Origin: Chelonoidis abingdonii | Lineage: Eukaryota; Chordata; Testudines; Testudinidae | DNA length: 64,000 nt | Assembly: GCF_003597395.2 (NCBI RefSeq) | Contig: NC_133770.1 | Span: forward strand, 199,265,317 to 199,329,316 | Direction of reading: 5' to 3' | In this document: positions 22,370 through 34,179 of the stretch, in pieces | Layout: each line of letters opens with the position of its first letter | Numbering within the stretch: the first letter of the stretch is position 1 | Notes under the pieces: model-generated | Told to the model about the DNA's origin: nothing | Seen by the model: the letters and a program-made list of their open reading frames with translations, nothing else | Database searches by the model: none | Position numbers and translations under genes: made by a program

Positions 22370-24794
22370 AGATGGTGTTGTTGGATATACATATCTCTTT
22401 AATTTCACGTCTCTCATTGGTAGATTTTATTTCATTTTTTTCTTTTGTCCTTTGTATCTCTCTCTTCACAGAAGTTAGAAATCTTCTTTAGCTTAAAAAT
22501 AGGTGAAGTTTTTTTAATAATAGTATTTCTGTCAATCGCTCCCATGCGGTGCTTTGAAAATTTAACCAATGAATTCCAGCAATTTTGTTTTAAATATCCC
22601 CATAGTTGAACTTAATGTCCATTTACTGTAGAATAATATTCTCTCCAACGGAGCTCAACAGAGAAGTGCTAATCTTTATTCATGAGGCCAATAAATTTTG
22701 TTCAAAGCAAACATCTGCTAAAGGCTGAAATGACCATGAACAAGATGAATTGTGATATTGTTTAGATTTCTAATGACAGTTACTTATAAAAAAAAAAAAG
22801 TTCAGGTTTTCTGGATTTTCCTTCCTTTTGAATACTGAAGAGGCTTGTTGAAATTCCAGTTAAAAATATGGGTGATTTGATACTTATATATCCCAACAGA
22901 AGAAATAAAACAGTAAAAATATCCATTAAATATTTCATTATTTTCATTTTATTTATACCAATGCCACATTTCCAAGGATATGGTAGCTCATCTGTACTGT
23001 ACATTGGACCAAATAAAGAATTACACTATGCAATTTACTTTATATTTCCTAGCTGTGAAGGGAGATCATTTATAAAACATTACATATATTTATTAATAGT
23101 TTTATTAGGAATTGAAAGTTACATCAGTCTGAAAGCATTCTGCGATGTTTGAGTAAAGTTTGTCATGGTTTCTTTATGCTTCCAGGAGCTTACTATGGAA
23201 CTAGTAAGTGTGCATACCATAAAAATGGAGCAAAATATCCACCTTGCAACAGCTGTGTTTTGTGAAAGATCCCCAGCATTCAAAAAGCCATTCAAGGGCA
23301 GCTTTTGCAGATTCTTAGTGACAGAAATCAAGAAGGAGAATAATCAAGCATGGCCAGTAGTCCAAGACCCAGATTTTGAACTGTGCATGTGAGCAGCCTT
23401 TTGAACCCAATAATTAAAGTTGCATAAGTATTTGCAAGATTGCAGCCCATGTGTAACTGTATGGACAAATTATGTTCATTATGCACATGCTTTATGTTAT
23501 ATTCCTAGTTTGGTCATAGACTAGAAAGCAGAAGAGACTGTTCATAGGTAGAGTTTTTCTAAGCACATTAGTGCTGTTATTGATTTTAAGCCAGTTTAAT
23601 TCCAGGTGCCAGAATTTAATCCTATGGTAACAGCAGTTTGTCTAAGACTTCCTTCCTAGATCCCCCAATCTGTTCTCTGCCCAGAACCTTCCCTTATGAT
23701 ATAATCTGAAAACTTTAATATATGCTGTAGGCTACATCAAAGCTATGCAAAATTCTTTGGCTTTCCTTGAATTTAGAAAGAAACAACTCTTCATTAATTT
23801 CCTATTTGTTTTAGATTCATGGATTCAGACATTACAAGGCCAGAAAAAATAATGAAGACTATTCAGTTCTTCTCTGAAGAATTTGCTTTGCCATCATGCC
23901 TTTGAGAGGTATAATAAGAGTATTCTTGCTTAACATATGGCCATGGGATCCTAGACAACCAGCAGGGTCTGCATTTATTTCTGATGTTCCAGACCTTGAT
24001 AGAGGACTCCTAACTGTGAAAAGGCCACCTAGGTCCTTAAACAGACAGTGCAGTTACAAAAGATTATGGTCTTTGCTGAGGAGGGGCTACAATTAAAATG
24101 TCTGGGATTTATATTTATTGAGCACATCTTCTTGATAGCCTCTACCAGCATAGCTCTTCTGAAGCTCCCCAGTAGAGAGGTATTTAATGAGGCAACCATA
24201 TGATTTTTCTTCTGCAGGACTCCAGCATCATTCAATGCTCAGGATGGACAGTGAATGAGGAATAGGGTTGTAAAAAGAGGAATGATGTTCCCTTGTGGTA
24301 AGGTGTTAGGCTGGGAGAAAGGAGAGCCAGGATCTATTACTGGCTCTGCAATAGGAGGGCTAATTAAGGCTTCATGGCCCAATTTAAGATGATCATTTCC
24401 CAACTTCTGAGTGCTTCATTTTGCAACCATTGTTCTTTTAATGCTGTTTTTTATGTAATATGTATATATTCACATTTACAATTTCTTAATAAAAATAAAA
24501 TCCTCACATTTAATGACTTTCATGTTTAACCCTGAAACCTTAATGTTCTCATTTTAAAATAGAATTTTGCATTCTTGCAGTGTCATTCTTTAATCTTCTA
24601 ATAGAAATAAGGGTTTTTCCTCACTCAGCAAATTGCAGGATTGGGACTTTAGATTCTAAAACCTCTCTGATTGTATTTGCAAATTTTGGTCTTAGTTATC
24701 AGGATCTGTAATGATGTCTCTTAGTGTGCCATATTATGTAATAAATCCAGCACATTGTATAAAGCATTCAGAGCTTTAAAGCTAGGCCAAAGAC
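22370..24794. other. Unannotated AT-rich stretch
   Basis: No gene, splice-supported exon, TIR or SINE recognised on either strand. Poly(A) at 22788-22799. Open frames reach 94 codons (22868-23152 plus) without recognisable content. Confidence 0.6.
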
Positions 24795-24797
24795 TTA

Positions 24798-25099
24798 GCC
24801 CTGGTCTATACTACTGCAGGGAGAAGAAGGGCTCGATCTAAGTTACGCAACTTCAGGTATGTGAATAACATGGCTGAAATCGACGTACTTAGATCAACTT
24901 ACTGTGGTGTCTTCTCCACGGTGAGTCAACTGCTGCTGCTCCTCATCGACTCTGCTTGCGCCTCTCGCGGAGCTGCAGTACATGAGTCGACGGGAGAGCA
25001 CTCGGGGATCGATTTATCGTGTCTAGTCTAGACACGATAAATCAATCCCTGCTGGATCGATCACTGCCTGCCAATCTGGTGGGTAGTGTAGACACACCC
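24798..25099. mobile_element. MITE, PIF/Harbinger-like, with internal palindrome (copy 2)
   Basis: Left end GCCCTGGTCTATAC, right end (reverse complement) GGGTGTGTCTACACTACC, flanked by TTA (24795-24797) and TCA (25100-25102). It is homologous through its length to 20024-20306. It contains a perfect 16-bp palindrome, GATTTATCGTGTCTAG (25011-25026) and its complement 25028-25043 with a 1-nt centre. Confidence 0.7.
25011..25043. repeat. Perfect 16-bp palindrome inside the MITE
   Basis: Arms 25011-25026 and 25028-25043 are exact reverse complements around a single T. The sister MITE has the same arrangement in diverged form (about 20225-20269), so the palindrome is a family feature. It would extrude as a cruciform or fold in RNA. 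Confidence 0.9.
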
Positions 25100-25102
25100 T
25101 CA

Positions 25103-26011
25103 GTTGCATCTCCATCCCAGTTATTCATCATAGTAACAGACTCGGTAATAAAGATAGCACTCATGAAGTGCCCTTGTAAAGGGAAATTTTTATTTTCCAT
25201 GAATACCATCCATGAGGTGCAGATGTTACAGAATAAAACATAATGCATTAGGCTCATACCTTGATACTTGTAGGGTTAAAACAATGAATAAGAATTAACA
25301 CAACATAAAATCTTATCTGCTGTTGGAGGAATATAAAATCTCCAGAGGTGTTCTGTTGCACAGCCGTATGTTGTTTTCTCACTTAAGGTCTGTGAAAGTT
25401 TAAAAGATTAATAAGATTACTAATATTAAGACAGAAGCTCAGAGAGTTTAAGAATACAAAAAATAGACAAATGTGGTTAAAACATATAACACCCAGGAAA
25501 AAAAAGTTAGACTTGTTGTCTACCTTTAAAAAGAATTTCATCATGTGTCAATAGAATGGGTTTTTATCTGCACTGGATTTTTCATCTCTATGTATTTCTT
25601 TCAGCAACACTTTATATAGATATTAATAAGTGATGAAATAACTTAAACTTTTTATTTTTGCTTTGTTTATAAAATAAAGGAATGCCTGCTGTTTTGTCGG
25701 TAAAATTTTAAACAGCTAAAGCACCATGCATAGTTCTAGCATAGAGCAAGTAATATTTTATGGCATGAATCATTATCTTAGCTAGATTTGTTGTGCTTAT
25801 AACCTCTGTTTCCTACTTCTAGCTTGTGTACAACTTTCCCACTCCCTGCTCTACAAACAGGATATTCCCTTGAAATAAGACTCTGAGTTTACTTTAAAAA
25901 ACATTTTATTAATAAAAAATAATTTAAAAACTACAACCCTTTTAAAAATAAATTTTAAAAAACCCTGAGGGTCTGAAGAAATCCATAGATCTGTGAAGAT
26001 TCCCTTTGTAA
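25103..26011. other. Unannotated AT-rich stretch
   Basis: No gene or repeat recognised; A/T-runs around 25893-25960. Confidence 0.6.
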
Positions 26012-26560
26012 TTAAGCACTTTCAAAATTAGAATGCAAGCCTTCTATGGAAAAAAATGACATAGTGGAGATGCTAGTATTCCAGTCCTGTCTTGGTACCA
26101 GTGCACCTGATTTGGTCTTTATACAGAGAACTGTGATGTCAAGCTGTGGAAGACTAATTTTTTTACAATAGTGGCATCTGGTCTCTTGGCAGACTCCCCA
26201 GGCTAGCACACATTGAGCTGCCTCTGGGTCTGTCACATAGTAAAGCTACAGATGGGCTGGTTTGTCCTCCTTGGACATCACCTTGAGAATAATGATTTGG
26301 GTGAATTCTTGTTCTGCTATCTAGTTTTTAAGATCTTTTCTTCTTTTCTCAAGTGACTTTAAAGATGGTCTCTCAAGATTTTTTTCCCTCTTTTCATGAC
26401 TAAGATGCTGCACTGATAACCTTAGAGACCTTAGCTGCTACAGTTACCACAATTGCAATGCCAGTTCATCTTCATCTGGGTCTAGAGGGGTAGGCTTCAT
26501 GGGTCAAAAGTTAGAGTGGACATTGAACTATTTCTTCCCTCTACTGAGGCTGCCAACAGG
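26012..26560 (-). repeat. Unassigned decayed repeat, possibly once coding (copy 1)
   Basis: On the minus strand the sequence around 26243-26130 reads GTGACAGACCCAGAGGCAGC, then a block ending CCAGATGCCAC and TCTTCCAC. The same ordered blocks occur on the minus strand at 41620-41500. Conceptual translations share VTDPEA. Copy 1 has a longer upstream part rich in Lys/Glu/Asp codons (PTPLDPDEDEL around 26480-26510; HEKREKNLERPSLKSLEKRR around 26340-26400), interrupted by stops. I cannot name the family; a retroelement ORF or a host-gene-derived repeat are both possible. Confidence 0.35.
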
Positions 26561-28619
26561 TACTCATTCATTCCTCTTCTGAGGTAGTGTTTTTTATACT
26601 GTGGATACTTGTCCACTAGGATCCAGACCAAGACCATGAAATAGTCTCATATAAGTAACTAAACATCATTAGGTGATGTTGCCCCTTTTCAATCTGAGTG
26701 ACCAGTGAAAGCTGGAGGCCTCATGCATGTTCTAGGTGGGAGTAGAAATTGGTCTCAGTCAGTCAGTCTTTTATGCTGTTCTTTTTATTTACAAAGATTG
26801 TAGAAAGTCCTGTTGCTCTGAAAGCAGAGAGAATCAAATAAGCAGGAAACAACTTATTTCACTCCTAACTCCAAGACCACTTTTCAGCCTGATCCAAAAA
26901 CCTCTTCCGAGGCTGCTTCCAGAGATAGTCACCATATTTTTAGCTGCTTCTTCAGGCTGAGTCTCTGTCTCTCCTTCCTTTTTTAGTTTTCTGTGTTGTC
27001 TCCCCTGGGTAACAGTAGCCCTGTACCCACCTTTTGCTAGTTTCTGAGAAGATTTCTTTTAACTGTATCCCCTTAACTGATTTATTCCCACAACTATTTG
27101 AATGAGGTTTTAACTCTGCCACCCAGCTTATAACAGTGGCAAAACTTTCCATAATCTAATGATCAGAGTCCCAATCCTGCAACTAGTTGAACACAGGCAG
27201 ACTGCAGGCCCGCCCACAGTTCCTCTGACTTTAGTAGGACTCCATCCATGTGTGAGAGTTTGCCTATGTAAAACAAGTTGCATGTCCAAGGTCCAAGATT
27301 GGATTCTAATTGGTGATCTAGAGATGTAGAGTAGAGCTGAATTAATAACTTGCAACAAGTAATTAATATAGCAATTTTAGCCTCTTTTTTAGGTTGGTGG
27401 ACCACTCGTGAACAGATTGCAAATTCCTCTATTTTTGTTTATATATATATATATATAATAGAGGAATTTATATATATTTACACATATATAGTGTGATATT
27501 TTAATGTAATAGATTAATCTAAACTGTTTATCATTTAATATTTGAAACTTGCTAGTTAACGTGTATTATAATTTAAGATAAGCTGTTGTTTCCATTCCTT
27601 GGTTAGCTGGCTGTGTAAGAACTCGTGGAACAAGTATTGTGAAAATTTGGAAATGTCTGATTTCTAAAATGGAAGATTTTCATTCCATGAACATTCATGC
27701 CAATCAAATTCTGTTTTATGGAAATACAAAATGGGATGTGAGCATCAGTGAAAATAATTCATTATAAATTTGAACAGTATTGATGGAAAACTACTGAGGT
27801 ACTCAGGCTGCTCTACCCATTACCAGTTCCTTATGTGATCCAATCCTACAGAAGACATTTATTTTTGTAGTAGAAAGAGCTTTTAAAGAATAACACTTAT
27901 TAAGAGAGATTCATTAAAGGGAATTGTGTAACAAATCAAATCGAGTAACTCCCTAAAAAAATTAAATCACTTTAACTTGGGATTTTTTTTTTATTGAAAG
28001 ATGTATTTACATGTTTTCATTTAAAATGGTACGTAAGCTTAGTCAACTTGTTTTTCAATGCAAATATGCCATTATAAGCACTTTGAGACTACTTATAATT
28101 AAACTTCATGTAACTAAGGCTTAAATAGAATTAAATCTAGCCATAATTCCCTTACATTTGGTAAACTGATTATGGTTTCAGACAACAATACTTTTATCAC
28201 CTCCAACAGAGAGCCAGTATCATAGTGCTTTTCAGAAGCTACAGTGTGGGGATCACGTCATTTCAGAAAGTAAATACAATATCTCCTGGGGAACACAGTG
28301 TTATAATGGCAACAGATACAAAAAAGAGCCAAAGAAGAACACCTTATGCAGTCAAAGCAATGAGGAAATTTACATCCTTTGCACGTAATTATTCATATTG
28401 AAATTGGCTAGTACATTGATGCAGCTACTTTTACTCTTATTTGAAGTTCTTTTGACACTTTTTTTTAAAGCACTAGAAATAGTTAGAACTTTGGTTTCAT
28501 TTCATTCAAATAGCAGCACATTTTGAAGGGATTCAAAAGCAATACTGACACCAACTAAATTATTGACGTGCAAAGGAATCAAGATTTTCAAAATTAGGGA
28601 ACAAATTACCACCTGGTGT
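26561..28619. other. Unannotated stretch with one hairpin
   Basis: About 26670-27110 may belong to the same unassigned retroelement as 26012-26560 but no boundary can be shown. The hairpin at 27421-27469 is listed separately. Otherwise AT-rich and featureless. Confidence 0.45.
27421..27469. repeat. 13-bp inverted repeat around an (AT)n loop
   Basis: AAATTCCTCTATT (27421-27433) pairs exactly with AATAGAGGAATTT (27457-27469); the loop includes a (TA)n run (27440-27456). It could be a small palindrome formed by expansion of the AT repeat or the ends of a tiny MITE. Confidence 0.8.
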
Positions 28620-28745
28620 AATTTTATTTCTGTGGAGCTATGGCTATTTACACTGGATGAGGATCTACCCCAAGTACCCAAAGTTAGGCCCTTAAACTAA
28701 TATTTAGGCATTTAAAGAGGAGTCTTGGTTTAAAAAATGCTGAGC
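28620..28745 (+). repeat. Ancient dispersed repeat fragment (sister at 55165-55290)
   Basis: Contains AAGTTAGGCCCTTAAACTAATATTTAGGCATTTAAA-like sequence then ATGCTGAGCATG. The same order (AAGTTAGGCTTTTAAATTC, ATATTTAGGCACCTGAATA, AAAAGTACTGAGAACCC) recurs at 55 kb. It is highly diverged, hence old; the family is not assigned. Confidence 0.45.
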
Positions 28746-28852
28746 ATGCCGCCACTTTCATAGAGGAATGTAGTTTTAAAATCTTGGCTCAAATCATTTT
28801 TTCCTGGGGGGGTCTCTTATCTAAGTGTTAACTAGACACATCACCTTACTTA

Positions 28853-29881
28853 GGGTACGTCTACACTGCACGATTATTTCGAATTAGCTTAAACCGATAT
28901 TACAAAACAGATCTAATAAAATTGGTTTAGCGCGTCCACAGTGGGATCCCGAAATCGATTGTTTGCGTCCATGGTCCAAAGCTACCATCGATTTCAGGAG
29001 CGGTGCACTGTGNNNNNNNNNNNNNNNNNNNNNNNNNNNNNNNNNNNNNNNNNNNNNNNNNNNNNNNNNNNNNNNNNNNNNNNNNNNNNNNNNNNNNNNN
29101 NNNNNNNNNNNNNNNNNNNNNNNNNNNNNNNNNNNNNNNNNNNNNNNNNNNNNNNNNNNNNNNNNNNNNNNNNNNNNNNNNNNNNNNNNNNNNNNNNNNN
29201 NNNNNNNNNNNNNNNNNNNNNNNNNNNNNNNNNNNNNNNNNNNNNNNNNNNNNNNNNNNNNNNNNNNNNNNNNNNNNNNNNNNNNNNNNNNNNNNNNNNN
29301 NNNNNNNNNNNNNNNNNNNNNNNNNNNNNNNNNNNNNNNNNNNNNNNNNNNNNNNNNNNNNNNNNNNNNNNNNNNNNNNNNNNNNNNNNNNNNNNNNNNN
29401 NNNNNNNNNNNNNNNNNNNNNNNNNNNNNNNNNNNNNNNNNNNNNNNNNNNNNNNNNNNNNNNNNNNNNNNNNNNNNNNNNNNNNNNNNNNNNNNNNNNN
29501 NNNNNNNNNNNNNNNNNNNNNNNNNNNNNNNNNNNNNNNNNNNNNNNNNNNNNNNNNNNNNNNNNNNNNNNNNNNNNNNNNNNNNNNNNNNNNNNNNNNN
29601 NNNNNNNNNNNNNNNNNNNNNNNNNNNNNNNNNNNNNNNNNNNNNNNNNNNNNNNNNNNNNNNNNNNNNNNNNNNNNNNNNNNNNNNNNNNNNNNNNNNN
29701 NNNNNNNNNNNNNNNNNNNNNNNNNNNNNNNNNNNNNNNNNNNNNNNNNNNNNNNNNNNNNNNNNNNNNNNNNNNNNNNNNNTTTAACTCGATATTAATG
29801 ACGACGTCGTGTGAACGGATACAGCGTTAAATCGGTATATCGGCCATTAAACCGATTTAAAGTCGCAGTGTAGACCTGGCC
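28853..29881. mobile_element. PIF/Harbinger-like element, mostly hidden by a gap
   Basis: Left end GGGTACGTCTACACTGC and right end (reverse complement) GGCCAGGTCTACACTGC form a 17-bp TIR; both are flanked by TTA (28850-28852, 29882-29884), the PIF/Harbinger target. The visible subterminal parts contain AAACCGAT-type motifs on both sides (AGCTTAAACCGATATT left, AAACCGATTTAAAG right). The middle 770 bp are N, so coding capacity is unknown. Confidence 0.75.
29013..29782. other. Assembly gap (770 N)
   Basis: A sized run of N inside a transposon, presumably because the repeat collapsed in assembly. Long open frames across it are artefacts of reading N. Confidence 0.99.
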
Positions 29882-29884
29882 TTA

Positions 29885-32600
29885 GCCTAAGAACTGCTTG
29901 CTTAAGGAGATCAGACCCTGAAATGTTAGGGCTGATTGCAGGGCTGTTAGTGCAAGATTGCCAGACCTGAACAATTTCCCTTGATTGTTTTGAATGTGTT
30001 CTAGTTACATAAAACTTTGAAATGGCTTGAGCTAACAGTGCCTAAATACATTATTTAAAAGTGCTTGGTAACTATGGCACCACTGAACAGATGCAAGTTA
30101 ATAAAATACCATGATAAATCCCTTACCAGACCATTTTATTCAGTAGACAATACAATGTGACAGTTTATTATCATTCCATAAAGAACTGAGAAATAAAACT
30201 ACTTTTATTTGCCCAACTTTGCTCTAAATAGGCCACATACCCTACCACAATTTCTCATCCAGCCGCTTTCTTAGTGTCAGTAAATTATGCCATAAGAAAG
30301 AAAATATAAAAGTGGGCTATTTAAAGGACATCGTTGCTTCATCTTTATTTAGTGCCTAATGTGTTTATGTTTTGTTTTTTTGTAGCTTATGAAACTATCA
30401 ATCTGGTGTTACATTCAAATTATCATACAGGTAACAATACTTTGTTTTGTGCTAGCTTCTTCTGATATACATTATAAAGCTTTTGGTTTGTATTCTTGTT
30501 TTGTCATTTCAAGATATTTGAGAAAAGCACTCGTACTGTTGAATTGTTTGCTTACTTTTTAAAAATGCTGCAATACGGAGAAAGACATATGTGCAATAAA
30601 CTGAATTTTAAATTTCCATCGGTTTAGTGGCAAGGCAGGCTAATTTTAAACTATTATCTTTCAATCATTATACCTTTCAACTGAATCACACATATACACC
30701 AGCTGTGTTGAAATGTCCATGGGGATATTAGCCTTACTGCTAATTCTGTATTAATATCAAGTGACTAAAGACTTATGGCTTCTGACACTATGCATCCATG
30801 TCAGTTTTCTATTCTGGAGGAGATAAAAATATTATCTTGGTAAAGGAAAAAGTTCACTAGATTTACATACTTGAGTTACATTTTCAAATTCGACAAATGT
30901 CAAATAATCGTTTATCCGCCATTCTGCCTTTGTGTCCCTGTATAATTTTGCCTGAAAGGAGCCTATTTTCACATACATAGGCTGTTAGGTTAATTCCTCC
31001 TTATTCTGGTGGAAATAACAGTGGATGACCATGTCCGCTCTTATATCTGTTATGGTGAGGTGCAGAACAAAGGCTTTGGAAATCAGTGAGTATGTTTCAT
31101 CCAAAGGCTAACTCCTGAAACCAAATATGGTGGAAAGGGGAAACTCTACAGGTGCTCAGCTTGTCCAACTACAGGTGTCTCCCTTCTGGAGCAGAGTAGA
31201 AGTATAAGAAGAGTACTTCTGATGATGGGAATCAGGAGGATACAAAACAGTGAGGGCCTCCAGAGCATTCTCCTGTGCAGCCTAGATTGGGCAGATGAGT
31301 AGGACTGACTTGTCAGCTGAGCTCTTCCACCTTATAAGCCTCAATTCCCCATTAGATCTACGTACATTTGTTATTCTTGACAATTCTGACAATTGTATTC
31401 ATATAGTGATTCGACACTCCCCTTGAACACTCATCTCATCAGTATTAATACAAATTGGAATTTAGACAAAGTTGTTCCCAGTTAGCTTATTATTTAGTAT
31501 CAACATTAATTTATTCTTCTACAGAAGCACTTCAAGGCAAATGAATCCTGAAAGTATGGGATATAGGGAACCAAACTACATATTCAATATCATTCATTTC
31601 TCAGGCCTCGAGCACTTCGGAAAGTTATAAATATAGGAAAACTCTTAGGATAAATATTAGCTCGTGACAACTGTTAGCTGTAACTGCTGTCTTTCATTGT
31701 TCAGGTGAGATGTTAAACATGGACCTTTTCTGCCTACTCCTTACATTTCATCCTGGTGGATATTCAAGAGTCACTGCATTTTTGTTTCAAAGAGAGATGG
31801 CATTATCTCTCAATAAAGCAAATTATGTGATGTTGTGTTAACTACCACTCAACACATAGGACCAACTTCAGACTTCAGTGGTGTTGCATGAATGTAACAG
31901 AATTTGTTACATAATAGCTGAAGCTTTCATGGTTTGCATTTGATTAATCTATTGCCTATCAGTATTTAATAATTCAGTCAATGCTGTATAATCATGTTTA
32001 GAAAGGAGGCTACAATCTAAAACCAAACTCTGGTTCAAATAGCCAAATATCACCAAGAATTCAAGAAATTCATAGTTTCTAGTGCCAAACCTGAGAAAAA
32101 AACCCTTATCAGAGAATCTGCAGTTTGGCTGGATAACACATATAGATGCTTGGCTCTGTAAAGGTATACCAGGAAGCAAATACCTTAGAACAAACACCCT
32201 CATTATTTTAAATAATCTTTTTCTTGTGTCACTCTTTTCCACCACTTTTTATATGAAATTGTTAATGCTAGAGGCACAGGTAACTAAGCCAGATGGATTC
32301 TGATAGTCTCATGCCACTGGCTGCTATACAGATCTTCTTTGAGTCTGTCCTTTCTCCTGCTGCCTTGTCCTTGAATTCTGATGGCTGGAGTTAGTCAAAT
32401 AGATTTCTCCAACTATATCATATTTACATTTCCTTCATCAGAGTTCACTGGCACTTCAAAGGCAGTACCAGAATACTCAAGCAGACTGGAAGAGAACCTT
32501 AGTTGCAGTGGACAGGGCATTTATTCTTCCTTCCAGACTGGGATCTTGTTCAGTGATCCTTTTTCAGAATCATTGGGTAGAGGAGAGGGGAAAGGAGAGA
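29885..32600. other. Unannotated stretch; one weak exon-like segment
   Basis: No repeat or gene clearly recognised. At 30386-30430 a 45-nt segment is preceded by a T-rich tract ending TTGTAG and followed by CAG|GTAACA, so it has exon-like borders; see findings. Open frames elsewhere are chance. Confidence 0.45.
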
Positions 32601-32604
32601 GAGA

Positions 32605-33085
32605 GAGAAAATGACTCTATAGCCTGGTGGTTAGAACACCCCCTACTCCAATGACTTTATTTAAAACTATAGATCCACAGTGCAACAGCTTCAAGAAGAG
32701 AGACTGAGGGAGCCCTACTTTAGAATATCTTATAGCCTAGTAACTAGAGAACTCACCCAGTTCAAATCCCCTCTATCCCTTGAACTAGGGCTGAGTATCG
32801 TAACCACTGGGCTGAAAGTTATGTGGGAACTCCTCCTCACTTGTTATAGGGATTCAATCTGGTGTTGGGGATGTGGGACTGTGAACACACTCACCTGATT
32901 GGGCCCCACAGGTGCGTTAGGTAGAAGAATGTCTCTCTTTCCCTAGTGTGTGAATCATGCTGGGGCTTAGGTGACTGGCCACCTGTGCGGGATAGTAATG
33001 CACATGCACAGAAACATAGGCATCTAGGGAAATTTTTATTTAAAAATTTAAGCACAGAGTGGATTTAGGCACCTATAGTGTTTGG
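32605..33085 (+). repeat. Degraded dispersed repeat with tRNA-like A-box echoes
   Basis: TATAGCCTGGTGGTTAGAACAC (around 32620) and TATAGCCTAGTAACTAGAGAACTC (around 32730) are two versions of a Pol III A-box-like motif (TRGYNNRRTGGTTAG), each followed by a GTTCAAATCCC-like or equivalent segment. The following sequence includes TTAGGCACCTATAGTG. This resembles an old tRNA-related repeat of amniotes, but neither ends nor a B box in the right place can be fixed. Confidence 0.3.
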
Positions 33086-33289
33086 GGACAGCTGACCATG
33101 GTCTCTGTTAATCCCAGTGAGGCCTGATTTTACAGTTAAGGCTTTCACAGTGTCAAGCACCAAAGTCCTTTTGTGAATCTAACTTTTAGTGCCTTCTAGA
33201 ATATCCAGTGAAAAACTTCAAAAAGAAGGGAGAGGAGCATTCAGTGGGTTATCCAAATAAATCTCTTAAGGCCTGTGGTTTTAGTAAGT

Positions 33290-33505
33290 GTCTAAGAATG
33301 AAAAGTCTTCAAGCTTCACAGAGCTCTTCAGGTCTGGGAAAGGTACACCGTGCGTCACAGCTAAATATAAGGTGGGACAGACTGCTACCTTTTCCAGACC
33401 AGAAGAAGAGTTCTGTGTATCTTGAAACCTTGTCTCTTTCACCAGCAGAAGTGGGTCTAATAAAATATATTATCTTACCACCTTTTCTCTCTAATATCCT
33501 ACTAC
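33290..33505 (+). repeat. Dispersed repeat (tail copy also at 45489-45540)
   Basis: The 3' block AGAAGTGGGTCTAATAAAAT, then ATTATCTTACCACC and TCTCTCTAATATCCT, recurs at 45.5 kb as AAGTTGGTCCAGTCAAAGAC ... GTCTCTCTAATAAGG. I recognise this as a common reptile repeat with the consensus sense of GTCCAATAAAAGATATTACC. Family name not asserted. Confidence 0.5.
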
Positions 33506-34179
33506 TAACAACAATATTACAAATAAGAATTAAAAGGAATTTTAACTAAACAGTATTGTAAAGCCCCCAGGATGGGTTCATCCTCTTTTGGAGATTTAGG
33601 ATAGGGTAGGGAAGCAATAGTTTAAGGTTTAATTTTTACTACTTTGATAGAGTGAATGTGACTGGATGGCTGACGTTTGAGAATAAGATTTTGTATAATA
33701 CCTGACTTGCATTATTTTTTTTATATTGAGTTCTAGTCATTTTAATGTGACGTATATGTATGTACTATAAAATAATTTAGAAAATGGACACCGTTTTAGA
33801 AGTTAAAACTATAATGGATCAATCCTGCAGTCTTCATTCAATTGACTTGAGTGGAAGCTTTGTATAATAGTAACATCACTGAACAGTTGTTGTTGTTGTT
33901 GTTTAAACTGTAAATCCCAAAGTGCTACACAAAGGTATTTTGTCTATTTTCTTTTAATAAATGGAATCTATGAGTGACAGACTTGTTCAAGATCACTCAA
34001 AGTGATACTAAAACCTTGTTCTCCCTCTCTGCCTGGACCAGTAAACCATTCCAGTACGGGAAAATGGGCTACTTGTATTTGGAGCAAAAAAGAGTATAGG
34101 CCAGCAAAACAAATCTTTTACAGCTCTTCTTGACATATTCCTGTGCCCAGTTAACCTTGCAAGACTCTAAGGGTATTAA
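33506..34179. other. Unannotated stretch
   Basis: Contains a (GTT)n run (33888-33902) and, at about 33900-34015, a possible fragment of an ancient LINE-like 3' end (CTTGTTCAAGATCACTCAAA). Otherwise nothing. Confidence 0.5.

Noticed and set aside
21929..22417. 162-codon minus-strand frame
   Set aside because: It runs through the 22120-22361 hAT MITE and its AT-rich flanks; no recognisable protein.
28941..29830. Open frames of 274-285 codons
   Set aside because: They consist almost wholly of N from the assembly gap and have no coding evidence.
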